Source: Limnohabitans sp.
GTDB lineage: Bacteria > Pseudomonadota > Gammaproteobacteria > Burkholderiales > Burkholderiaceae_C
Length of the DNA stretch: 11,197 bases
Assembly: GCA_030729445.1 (NCBI GenBank)
Contig: JANQXJ010000274.1
Span: 309 to 11,505 of the forward strand
Reading direction: 5' to 3'
A program made the translations under genes and the position numbers. Below the pieces are notes generated by a model. That model was not told the origin of the DNA and did no database searches. It worked only from the letters and a program-made list of their open reading frames with translations. How positions within the stretch are numbered: position 1 is the first letter of the stretch; every line of letters begins with the position of its first letter. Shown in pieces: positions 1 through 7,358 of this stretch.

Positions 1-54
<54 letters not shown>

Positions 55-114
55 TTTGGTACAACGTTCAGCATTGCTGCTTGATCGTTATGCCTCGTTG
101 GTGTCGAGACTTGA

Positions 115-120
115 ATTATA
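115..120 (-). promoter_or_regulatory. Perfect -10 box, probable promoter of tRNA-Ala
   Basis: On the minus strand the sequence is TATAAT, a perfect sigma-70 -10 hexamer, centred about 63 nt upstream of the mature tRNA 5' end and 10 nt past the gltX stop codon. No good -35 hexamer is seen at 16-18 nt spacing; that region is A-rich (TCAAAA) and lies in the last gltX codons. Transcription would start around 105-109, giving a 5' leader of about 50 nt to be removed by RNase P. The -10 match is seen directly; promoter function is inferred. Confidence 0.5.
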
Positions 121-129
121 GACAGAAAT

Positions 130-1524
130 TTATGCGTTTTTGAGGCGAGCGATAATTTTTTCTCTTTGACTCAATGCAAGCACAGCGTCCAGCGATGGTG
201 TCTGCGCCGTGCCCATCACCAACACCCGCACAGGCATGGCAATTTGCGGCATCTTGAAGCCGGCTTCGGACAAAGTTTCCTTGATCGCAGCTGCGATCGA
301 TGCCTTGTCCCACGCGCACACGGCCAACTTGTCAGCCAATACAGCCAAAGCAGGCTTGACCACTTCGGTGACGTGCTGAGCTTTTTCCTCCGCGTTAGGC
401 ACCACATCCAAATAAAAGGCTGAGATCCATTGAGCCAAAACCACCAGCGTGTCACAGCGGTCTTTGAACAAGCCACAAATGCTGGACAAGCGCTCGTCGG
501 CCACCACACCCAGTTTGGCCAGGAAGGGCTGCACCTGCTGAGCCAATGAACCATCGTCCATGGCCTTGAGGTGCTGGGCATTGACCCACTTGAGCTTGGC
601 TTCGTCAAACTGCGCGGCACTGCGACCCAGATGGTCTAAGTTGAACCATTCCAGGAATTGCGCACGGCTGAAAATTTCATCGTCGCCGTGGCTCCAGCCC
701 AGACGGGCCAAGTAATTGACCATGGCGTCTGGCAAATAGCCTTCATCTCGGTACGCCGTCACAGCCTTGGCACCGTTGCGCTTGCTCATCTTCTCGCCCT
801 GCTCGTTCAGCACGGTGGGCAAATGGGCGTAGACCGGAGGCTCTTTGCCCAAGGCCTTGAAAATGTTGATCTGGCGCGGTGTGTTGTTCACATGGTCGTC
901 GCCACGGATCACATGCGTGATCTGCATGTCGATGTCGTCCACCACCACGCAGAAGTTGTAGGTGGGCGTGCCGTCGGGCCGGGCGATCACCAGGTCATCC
1001 AACTCGTCGTTACTGATCTCGATGCGGCCTTTGACCTTGTCGTCCCACGCCACCACGCCGCCGATTGGGTTCTTGAAGCGCAGCACGGGCTTCACACCTT
1101 CGGGGATCGCTGGCAGGGTTTTGCCTTCTGCCGGACGCCAGGTGCCGTTGTAACGGGGTTTTTCTTTGTTGGCCATCTGGCGCTCGCGCAAAGCGTCAAG
1201 CTCTTCCATGCTCATGTAGCAAGGGTAAACATGGCCAGCTGCAATCAAGTCGGCCAGCACCGCCTTGTAGCGGTCCATGCGTTGCATTTGATAGAAAGGG
1301 CCTTCGTCGTGGTTCAGTTCCAACCAAGCCATGCCTTCAATGATCACGTCCACTGACGCTTGTGTGGAGCGGTCCAGGTCGGTGTCTTCGATGCGCAAGA
1401 TGAAGTCGCCACCCGTGGCGCGGGCAAAGGCCCAAGGGTACAAGGCCGAGCGGATGTTGCCCAGGTGAATGAAACCCGTGGGCGATGGGGCAAAACGGGT
1501 GCGGGTGCGTGAGGGTGTCGTCAT
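130..1524 (-). CDS. gltX: Glutamate--tRNA ligase (GluRS)
   Basis: Charges tRNA-Glu with glutamate using ATP (class I aminoacyl-tRNA synthetase, cytoplasm). The predicted protein is 464 residues. The N-terminal signature RFAPSPTGFIHLGN (about 10-23) carries the HIGH-type motif as HLGN, and KMSKR is at about 245-249. The C-terminal helical anticodon-binding part is complete, ending KNA before TAA. I chose the ATG at 1524, 1 nt past the metZ stop (TGATATG), because the family begins a few residues before RFAPSPTG; an upstream in-frame ATG at 1596 would add 24 residues lying inside metZ. No clear Shine-Dalgarno is seen, so translational coupling to metZ is likely. The Cys-x-Cys of the E. coli zinc site is CYM here (Cys about 102), and the downstream Cys/His ligands are also absent, so this enzyme is probably zinc-free. 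It is the last protein gene of the minus-strand cluster. Confidence 0.97.
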   Translation of the reverse strand: MTTPSRTRTRFAPSPTGFIHLGNIRSALYPWAFARATGGDFILRIEDTDLDRSTQASVDVIIEGMAWLELNHDEGPFYQMQRMDRYKAVLADLIAAGHVYPCYMSMEELDALRERQMANKEKPRYNGTWRPAEGKTLPAIPEGVKPVLRFKNPIGGVVAWDDKVKGRIEISNDELDDLVIARPDGTPTYNFCVVVDDIDMQITHVIRGDDHVNNTPRQINIFKALGKEPPVYAHLPTVLNEQGEKMSKRNGAKAVTAYRDEGYLPDAMVNYLARLGWSHGDDEIFSRAQFLEWFNLDHLGRSAAQFDEAKLKWVNAQHLKAMDDGSLAQQVQPFLAKLGVVADERLSSICGLFKDRCDTLVVLAQWISAFYLDVVPNAEEKAQHVTEVVKPALAVLADKLAVCAWDKASIAAAIKETLSEAGFKMPQIAMPVRVLVMGTAQTPSLDAVLALSQREKIIARLKNA

Positions 1525-1525
1525 A

Positions 1526-2737
1526 TCAGAGGGTATCGAGACCACGGGAGAGGTCTTTTTGGATGTCTTGTGGGTATTCCAGGCCAACGGCCACACGGAT
1601 CAGGCCCTGGCCAATGCCCGCAGCCTGTCGCTGGGCTTCGGTCAAACGGCCGTGTGAGGTGCTGGCCGGGTGGGCCACCAGGGTTTTGGTGTCCCCCAAA
1701 TTGGTGGACAAAGACAGCATTTGCATCGAATCGAGCACATGGAAGGCGCGTGCGCGGGATTGTTCTGGGCCATCGGCTTTCACCTCAAACGACAACACCG
1801 CGCCGCCCAGACCGGACATCTGGCGCATGGCCAGGTCGTGCTGCGGGTGGCTGGCGAGGCCTGGATAGTGAACGCGTGCCACCGAGGGGTGCTTTTCCAG
1901 CCATTCGGCCAGAATTTGGGCGCGGGCGGTTTGTGCACGCATGCGCAGGTCCAGGGTTTCCAGACCTTTGAGCACCACCCAAGCATTGAAGGGGGCCAAT
2001 GTCATGCCGCCGCTTTTGAGTACGGGCAAGAATTTCTCGGTGATCATCTGCTGAGAAGCACACAAGGCACCCGCCATCACACGGCCCTGGCCATCGAGGT
2101 ATTTGGTGCCCGAATGCATGATGATGTCAGCCCCCATGGCCACAGGGCGTTGCAGGGCGGGCGTGGCAAAGCAGTTGTCCAAGGCCAACAATGCGCCCGC
2201 GTTGTGCGCCATGTCGGCCAGGGCCTGGATGTCGCACACCTCGGTCAGCGGGTTGGTGGGTGTTTCGGCAAACAACAGCCGGGTGTTGGGGCGGATGGCG
2301 GCTTGCCATTCTTTCAAGTCGGTCTGCGAGACAAAGCTGGACTCCACGCCGAATTTGGCCAGGTCCGAACCGATCAACTTGATGGTCGAGCCAAACATGG
2401 AGCGCGAGCACAACACATGGTCGCCCGCTTTGAGCAGCCCCAAACACATCATCAAGATAGACGACATGCCCGAAGCTGTGCCCATGGCCGCTTCCGTGCC
2501 TTCGAGTGCGGCCAAACGCATTTCCATGCTGGCCACCGTGGGGTTGCCGTAGCGGCCGTAGGTGTAGCCTTCTTCGTCGCCCGCAAATCGGGCAGCGGCT
2601 GCAGCAGCTGTGGGCTGCACATAGCCACTGGTCAGGTACAGGGCTTCGGAGTTTTCGCCAAATTGGCTGCGCTCGACTGCAGCACGCACGGCCAAAGTTT
2701 CGATGTGCAGGTCGTCAAATTTTGAGTGGTCTGTCAT
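1526..2737 (-). CDS. metZ: O-succinylhomoserine sulfhydrylase
   Basis: PLP enzyme of the Cys/Met metabolism family. It makes homocysteine directly from O-succinylhomoserine and sulfide in methionine synthesis. The protein is 403 residues, normal for MetZ. Visible family marks are YGRYGNPT (about 60-67), which binds the PLP phosphate from the neighbouring subunit, TASGMSS (about 87-93), the substrate-side ETPTNP (about 158-163), and the PLP lysine in SGTKY (K about 212). The ATG at 2737 lies 9 nt after the purF stop with no strong Shine-Dalgarno, and its TGA is 1 nt before the gltX ATG. Cystathionine gamma-synthase and O-acetylhomoserine sulfhydrylase are close relatives; MetZ is preferred because of the length, the overall wording and the purF-metZ adjacency common in betaproteobacteria. 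Acyl-donor preference cannot be read with certainty. No methionine-responsive riboswitch fits in the short upstream gap. Confidence 0.93.
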   Translation of the reverse strand: MTDHSKFDDLHIETLAVRAAVERSQFGENSEALYLTSGYVQPTAAAAAARFAGDEEGYTYGRYGNPTVASMEMRLAALEGTEAAMGTASGMSSILMMCLGLLKAGDHVLCSRSMFGSTIKLIGSDLAKFGVESSFVSQTDLKEWQAAIRPNTRLLFAETPTNPLTEVCDIQALADMAHNAGALLALDNCFATPALQRPVAMGADIIMHSGTKYLDGQGRVMAGALCASQQMITEKFLPVLKSGGMTLAPFNAWVVLKGLETLDLRMRAQTARAQILAEWLEKHPSVARVHYPGLASHPQHDLAMRQMSGLGGAVLSFEVKADGPEQSRARAFHVLDSMQMLSLSTNLGDTKTLVAHPASTSHGRLTEAQRQAAGIGQGLIRVAVGLEYPQDIQKDLSRGLDTL

Positions 2738-2746
2738 GGCTGTTTT

Positions 2747-4261
2747 TCAGACGCTGGCATTGGGCAAGGCCAGGCGGGAATTGTCGTCATCGCCCTCCTC
2801 CACCTGGAGTCGGGTTTCGTTCAATCGCGTGATGTCATCGATGGAAATGTCGCCGGTCACGTACACCCCATCAAAGCAGGAGGCATCAAAGTCGGACAGC
2901 GCACCTGCGGCGTTCACACGCGCTTGAGCGACAGCGGTTTTCATGGCATCCACATCTTGGTAAATCAGCGCATCACAGCCGATGATTTCGCGGATTTCTT
3001 CGATGCTGCGGCCGTGCGCCACCAACTCTTCCTTGGTGGGCATGTCGATGCCGTACACGTTGGGGTAACGCACAGGCGGTGCGGCGCTGGCCATGTAGAC
3101 CTTGCGGGCCCCGGCGTCTCGCGCCATTTGTACGATCTCACGGCTGGTGGTGCCACGCACGATGGAGTCGTCCACCAACAACACATTGCGTCCCTTGAAC
3201 TCGCTCACGATGGTGTTGAGTTTTTGTCGCACCGATTTTTTGCGCACCGCCTGGCCCGGCATGATGAAGGTGCGGCCCACATAACGGTTTTTCACAAAAC
3301 CTTCGCGGTAGGGAATACCCAGCAAATGGGCCAATTGCGTAGCGCTGGGGCGACTGGACTCGGGGATGGGGATCACCACGTCGATGTCGTTGGGAGGCAC
3401 CGTGGAAATGACACGTTTGGCCAGGGTTTCACCCAAATTCAATCGGGCCTGATACACCGAAATGCCGTCCATGGTGGAGTCGGGGCGGGCCAAATAAACA
3501 TATTCAAAAATACAGGGGCTGAGCTGGGCTTTGTCGCTGCACGCCTGGCTGTGCATCTGTCCATCGAGGTCCACAAAAATGGCCTCACCCGGCGCCACAT
3601 CGCGTTCAAACTGGTGCCCTGTGCCGTCGAGTGCCACCGATTCGCTGGCCAACATGATGGTGCCGTCGTCGCTGCGACCTAGACACAAGGGGCGAATGCC
3701 ATGCGGGTCACGAAAGGCCACCAAGCCATGGCCTGCGATCAAGGCGATCACGGCATAAGACCCCTTGATACGGCGGTTCACACCCCGCACCGCCTCGAAG
3801 ACGTCCATGGGCTTGAGGGGCAAGCCACGGGTGGTTTTTTCCAGCTCGTGGGCCAGCACATTCAGCAAGACTTCCGAGTCGCTCTCGGTGTTGATGTGGC
3901 GGTGGTCATTGGAAAACAACTCGGCCTTGAGTGCATGCGCATTGGTCAAGTTGCCGTTGTGCACCAACACCAAACCAAAGGGGGCATTGACATAAAAGGG
4001 CTGAGCTTCTTCTTCGCTGAAGGCATTGCCCGCCGTGGGATAACGCACCTGGCCCAAGCCGCAATTGCCGGGCAAGCTGCGCATGTTGCGGGTGCGGAAC
4101 ACATCACGCACCATGCCCTTGGCCTTGTGCATGAAAAACTTGCGGTCCAGTTGAGTGACGATGCCCGCAGCGTCCTGACCCCGGTGCTGCAAGAGCAGCA
4201 AGGCGTCGTAAATCAATTGATTGACCGGTGCGCTGCTGACAACGCCGACAATTCCACACAT
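2747..4261 (-). CDS. purF: Amidophosphoribosyltransferase
   Basis: First committed step of purine synthesis: PRPP plus glutamine gives 5-phosphoribosylamine. The 504-residue protein is the length of the E. coli enzyme. It starts MCGIVGVV; Cys2 becomes the N-terminal nucleophile of the class II glutaminase once Met is removed. Further glutaminase marks are LQHRGQD (about 24-30), RYPTAG (about 73-78) and HNGNL (about 101-105). The phosphoribosyltransferase domain carries the PRPP loop VLLVDDSIVRGTTS (about 360-373). It resembles the E. coli type, without an obvious pro-peptide, so an iron-sulfur cluster as in Bacillus PurF is not expected. It lies 39 nt after cvpA, the usual partner, and 9 nt before metZ. 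The sequence upstream of the ATG has only a weak GGAT ribosome site. No PurR operator was recognised. Confidence 0.97.
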   Translation of the reverse strand: MCGIVGVVSSAPVNQLIYDALLLLQHRGQDAAGIVTQLDRKFFMHKAKGMVRDVFRTRNMRSLPGNCGLGQVRYPTAGNAFSEEEAQPFYVNAPFGLVLVHNGNLTNAHALKAELFSNDHRHINTESDSEVLLNVLAHELEKTTRGLPLKPMDVFEAVRGVNRRIKGSYAVIALIAGHGLVAFRDPHGIRPLCLGRSDDGTIMLASESVALDGTGHQFERDVAPGEAIFVDLDGQMHSQACSDKAQLSPCIFEYVYLARPDSTMDGISVYQARLNLGETLAKRVISTVPPNDIDVVIPIPESSRPSATQLAHLLGIPYREGFVKNRYVGRTFIMPGQAVRKKSVRQKLNTIVSEFKGRNVLLVDDSIVRGTTSREIVQMARDAGARKVYMASAAPPVRYPNVYGIDMPTKEELVAHGRSIEEIREIIGCDALIYQDVDAMKTAVAQARVNAAGALSDFDASCFDGVYVTGDISIDDITRLNETRLQVEEGDDDNSRLALPNASV

Positions 4262-4300
4262 ACTTTTATCCGTTCAAAAAATCGAGGCGCCAGAAAATGC

Positions 4301-4795
4301 TCAAGGCAAAAAATCCACAAGGGCTTGGGGCAACAAGGGCTTGAGGCCGTTGAGCGTCAGATCCAGCCAGGCCGGACCCACAGCCCGGCGCCACCAATCC
4401 TCTTGCGACAGCCCCAACAGTTGCAAGACCACCGTCAAGGCCAACAAGAGCAACACGCCACGCGCTAAACCAAAGATGCCACCGAGTGCACGGTCGGCGG
4501 GACGCAAACCCACGGTCTCCACCAGCTTTTTGACCAGCCAGGACAACAGTCCAGCTGCAAACAAGGCTGCAACAAAGACCAAGGCAAAAGCCACCGCGTA
4601 TTGCACCTGTGCAGCCGCTTCTTTGAGGAAGGGCAAATAGGCAACGGCATCGGCGGCGAACCACTGCGCCAAGATGAAGGCCGCCAGCCAACCCGCCAGC
4701 GACAAGACTTCATAAACCAAGCCGCGCCACAACCCCACCAACATGGAGGCCAGCAACACCGCCAACAAAATCCAGTCGGTCAGGGCAAGGGCCAC
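4301..4795 (-). CDS. cvpA: CvpA family inner-membrane protein, GTG start
   Basis: A 164-residue hydrophobic protein of the CvpA (colicin V production) family, a small polytopic inner-membrane protein almost always next to purF. Its biochemical role is not well defined; E. coli cvpA was found through colicin V production and is linked to envelope traits. I see about four membrane segments (roughly 6-22, 28-45, 66-88 and 105-128) and the family's N-terminal pattern DWILLAVLLAS..GLWRGLVYE. The start is GTG at 4795, 1 nt after the TGA of the SPOR gene (TGACGTG). The next in-frame Met (residue 18) would remove the first membrane helix, so GTG is preferred and translation is probably coupled to the gene before it. 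The 39-nt gap to purF is the largest in the cluster. Confidence 0.92.
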   Translation of the reverse strand: MALALTDWILLAVLLASMLVGLWRGLVYEVLSLAGWLAAFILAQWFAADAVAYLPFLKEAAAQVQYAVAFALVFVAALFAAGLLSWLVKKLVETVGLRPADRALGGIFGLARGVLLLLALTVVLQLLGLSQEDWWRRAVGPAWLDLTLNGLKPLLPQALVDFLP

Positions 4796-4796
4796 G

Positions 4797-5549
4797 TCAA
4801 ATCCTCAACACGGCCGCTGGTAAATCGAGTTTACGGACCTTGGCAGCGGCTTTATCGGCGTCTTCGCGGCTGCTGAATGGACCCACCCGAACCCGCGTGG
4901 TGGCTTTACCGTCTTTACCATCCACCGACTGGGTGAACGTGCTCAACCCAGCCTGCTCCAATTTGCGGCGCACTTCGCGCACCTTGGCAGGGTCACTGAA
5001 GGCGCCGACCTGAACCACATGCCGCTCACCTTTGGCTGCGAGCGGTTTGCCATCGAGCAAAGCACGGGCTTTGTTGCCATCGTCTTTGGGCTTGGCCACG
5101 GGTTCTGGTTTGTCGGTTTTAGGTACAGCGGGTTTGACTTCGGCCTTCACCACAGGTGGCTTGGACGCCGCTTCTTTGGGCTTGACAGCGGTGACCACCT
5201 CTTCTTTCGCATCCAAGCCCTCTTGCACGGGCAACGGCTTGGCCTCGGGCAACAAGGGTTTGGCAGGCATGCTCTCCGCGGATGGGGCCTGGGTCACTGT
5301 CAAAGGTGCACTGGTGGGACGGTCCGGGATCAGGATCGGGGTGTCCACCGCCACTGGGCGAGGTTGCGTGTCAAACAGCAACGGAAAGCCGACCACCGCC
5401 AGCAACACGAGCACCACGGCTCCCATCAGGCGGTGTCGGGCGCGTCGGCGCACCAGTTCGATGCTCTCGCCCGATCCGGGCGCGACCGTTTCGGCCGCGG
5501 CGGGAGACGTGGCCACTTGACCCGGAAAACGGAACTTGAAAAACGCCAT
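4797..5549 (-). CDS. DedD-like SPOR-domain protein
   Basis: A 250-residue bitopic inner-membrane protein. It has a short cytoplasmic part with a basic stretch (RRRARHR, about 34-40), one membrane helix (about 41-59), a long periplasmic Pro/Lys/Ala/Val-rich linker (about 60-170), and a C-terminal SPOR domain (about 176-250, beginning HVVQVGAFSD, later RVRVGPF). SPOR domains bind glycan strands lacking stem peptides and usually bring proteins to the division septum; DedD of E. coli has the same layout and sits next to cvpA. It probably acts in septal peptidoglycan work. The ATG at 5549 is 9 nt after the folC stop with a weak ribosome site, and its TGA is 1 nt before the cvpA GTG. I leave the symbol blank because orthology to dedD rests on layout and position rather than close sequence identity. 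Confidence 0.92.
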   Translation of the reverse strand: MAFFKFRFPGQVATSPAAAETVAPGSGESIELVRRRARHRLMGAVVLVLLAVVGFPLLFDTQPRPVAVDTPILIPDRPTSAPLTVTQAPSAESMPAKPLLPEAKPLPVQEGLDAKEEVVTAVKPKEAASKPPVVKAEVKPAVPKTDKPEPVAKPKDDGNKARALLDGKPLAAKGERHVVQVGAFSDPAKVREVRRKLEQAGLSTFTQSVDGKDGKATTRVRVGPFSSREDADKAAAKVRKLDLPAAVLRI

Positions 5550-5558
5550 GGCAGGTGC

Positions 5559-6848
5559 TCAGGGGCTGAGGTGTTTGGCTTGCAGACGCGGGATGCCGTC
5601 TTTCAAAACACCGCCCACGGTATAGAAGGAGCCAAAGACGACGATTCTATCAGCCGGGTCTGCCGCATCGATGGCCGCTTGCAGGGCCAGCATGGGGTCG
5701 GCATGCACGCTCGATGCGGTGTCGGTGCGGGTGTTTTGCACTTGCCAGGCCTGTTGCAAATCGACCGCTTTGGCAGCCCGGGGCAAGGGCAAATCGGTGA
5801 AATACCACTTGTCCACCATCGGGTTGACCTTTTGCAGCATGGGCAAGAGGTCCTTGTCGGCCATGACCCCCAGCACCGCGTGGGTGGTGGGGTAAAAGCC
5901 CATGGCGTCCAGGTTGGCCGCCAGCGCCGCCACCGAATGCGGGTTGTGCGCCACGTCCATCACCAAAACCGGCTGGCCCGGCACGATCTGGAAGCGCCCG
6001 GGCAGCTCCACCATGGCCAGACCGTTGCGCACCGCCTGGGCCGTGACGGGGATGCGTTGGCGCAGGGCATCGAGCGCCGCCAGCACACCCGAGGCGTTGA
6101 TCAGCTGGTTCGCTCCACGCAAAGCCGGATAGGCCATACCACTGTAGCGGCGATCGCGCCCCGCCCAAGCCCACTGCTGCTTGTCGCCGGAAAAATTGAA
6201 ATCCCGGCCAAAGAGCCACAGGTCGGCGCCGACGGCTGCGGCATGGTCGATCACACTTTGCGGCGGCACCGGGTCGCTCACGATCACCGGTCGTGCGGCC
6301 CGCATGATGCCCGCCTTCTCAAAACCAATGCTCTCGCGGTCTTTGCCCAAAATGGCCGTGTGGTCGATGTCGATGCTGGTGATCACGGCGCAATCTGCGT
6401 CAATGATGTTCACCGCGTCCAAGCGGCCGCCCATACCGACCTCCAAAATCGCCACATCCAAGTTGGCGCGGGCCATCAGGTGCAAGATCGCCAGCGTGCT
6501 GAACTCGAAATAGGTCAGGCTGACATCGCCCCGCACCGCTTCTACAGCAGCAAAAGCCACGGCAAACGCTTCGGCCGAAGCCGATTCGCCGTGCAGGCGG
6601 CAGCGCTCTTCAAAATGCACCAGGTGCGGCGAGGTGTAAACGCCCGTGCGGTAACCGGCTTGCAGCAAAACCGCTTCGAGCATGGCGCAAGTTGAGCCCT
6701 TGCCGTTGGTGCCCGCCACCGTGATGACTGGGCAGTCAAAACGCAAGTCCATGCGGTCGGCCACGGTTTTCACGCGGTCCAGCCCCATGTCAATGGCCAC
6801 GGGGTGTAACTGCTCGCACCAGTCGAGCCATTCCTGTAGAGTCTTCAT
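5559..6848 (-). CDS. folC: Bifunctional dihydrofolate synthase / folylpolyglutamate synthase
   Basis: Adds glutamate to dihydropteroate and then to reduced folates with ATP, giving polyglutamylated cofactor in the cytoplasm. It is a Mur-ligase-like protein. Counting from the start chosen, the ATP loop GTNGKGS is at about 46-52, followed by YTSPHL, the ILEVGMGGRLDAVN segment and a C-terminal FGSFYTVGG motif; length is 429 residues. I chose ATG 6848 (MKTLQEWLDWC) because relatives begin right before the W-L-x-x-C-E-x-L-H-P region. An in-frame ATG at 6884 adds 12 residues (MESDKTGRQSPP) and has a slightly better ribosome site (GGGGA 9 nt upstream), so it stays possible. It heads the minus-strand cluster. 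In many betaproteobacteria accD lies directly upstream; here a divergent ArsC-family gene does instead. Confidence 0.95.
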   Translation of the reverse strand: MKTLQEWLDWCEQLHPVAIDMGLDRVKTVADRMDLRFDCPVITVAGTNGKGSTCAMLEAVLLQAGYRTGVYTSPHLVHFEERCRLHGESASAEAFAVAFAAVEAVRGDVSLTYFEFSTLAILHLMARANLDVAILEVGMGGRLDAVNIIDADCAVITSIDIDHTAILGKDRESIGFEKAGIMRAARPVIVSDPVPPQSVIDHAAAVGADLWLFGRDFNFSGDKQQWAWAGRDRRYSGMAYPALRGANQLINASGVLAALDALRQRIPVTAQAVRNGLAMVELPGRFQIVPGQPVLVMDVAHNPHSVAALAANLDAMGFYPTTHAVLGVMADKDLLPMLQKVNPMVDKWYFTDLPLPRAAKAVDLQQAWQVQNTRTDTASSVHADPMLALQAAIDAADPADRIVVFGSFYTVGGVLKDGIPRLQAKHLSP

Positions 6849-6898
6849 AGGCGGCGATTGTCGCCCAGTCTTGTCACTTTCCATTTGATCAAATCCCC

Positions 6899-7243
6899 AT
6901 GGACCCCATTGTTTACGGCATTCCCAACTGCGACACCGTCAAAAAAGCCCGCACCTGGCTCACCGACCACGACTTGAACGCGGCATTCCACGATTTCAAA
7001 AAACAAGGCGTGCCCGAGGCACAGCTGGACACCTGGCTGAGCGCGGTGGGCTGGGAAACCCTGCTCAACCGCAAAGGCACCACCTGGCGCAAGCTGGACG
7101 CTGCCGTGCAAGCGGGCGTGACGGACAGCGCCAGCGCCAGACAAGTCATGTTGGCGCACGCCAGCACCATCAAACGGCCGGTCATCGCCTGGCCCTCAGG
7201 CCAAGTGACCGTGGGCTTTGCGCCTGAGCAGTGGCCTGCCTGA
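6899..7243 (+). CDS. Spx/ArsC-family reductase-like protein (YffB type)
   Basis: A 114-residue thioredoxin-fold protein of the ArsC/Spx/YffB family. Near the N-terminus it has YGIPNCDTVKKARTWL with a single redox-type Cys11. Later come GWETLLNRKGTTWRKLD (about 51-67) and IKRPV (about 91-95), features shared with E. coli YffB, whose exact role is unsettled; it is not a proven arsenate reductase. No second Cys of a CXXC type is present, so any chemistry would need glutathione or a partner. No arsR, arsB or other arsenic genes are seen nearby, which argues against an arsenic operon. It starts at the first ATG in frame, on the strand opposite folC, with no strong Shine-Dalgarno. No terminator follows; 115 nt separate it from the next gene. 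Confidence 0.88.
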   Translation: MDPIVYGIPNCDTVKKARTWLTDHDLNAAFHDFKKQGVPEAQLDTWLSAVGWETLLNRKGTTWRKLDAAVQAGVTDSASARQVMLAHASTIKRPVIAWPSGQVTVGFAPEQWPA

Positions 7244-7358
7244 TCCCTCAAAGGGTCTGTGCATTGCGCTGCTGTTACCCAACTTTACAAGCCGCTCACC
7301 GCTTTTTAACCCGCCGCTGCCTACACTGTGCTCACCTTCAACAACCTGGGTATTGGCC

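Noticed and set aside
55..129. Terminator between gltX and the tRNA
   Set aside because: Only 4-bp hairpins without T-runs were found on the minus strand.
2738..2746. SAM or methionine riboswitch ahead of metZ
   Set aside because: Only 9 nt separate metZ from purF, so there is no room for a leader, and no such fold was seen upstream of the cluster.
1670..3682. Long plus-strand open frames opposite metZ and purF
   Set aside because: They are mirror frames of well-supported genes; the products are His/Gly/Gln-rich and show no recognisable motif.
5019..6695. 558-codon open frame on the plus strand
   Set aside because: Antisense to folC and the SPOR gene, which carry clear family motifs. Its translation is His/Arg/Gln-rich with no domain, as expected for the opposite strand of GC-rich coding DNA.
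6899..7243. Arsenate resistance gene (arsC)
   Set aside because: The single-Cys YffB-like pattern and lack of ars neighbours do not support an arsenic function.
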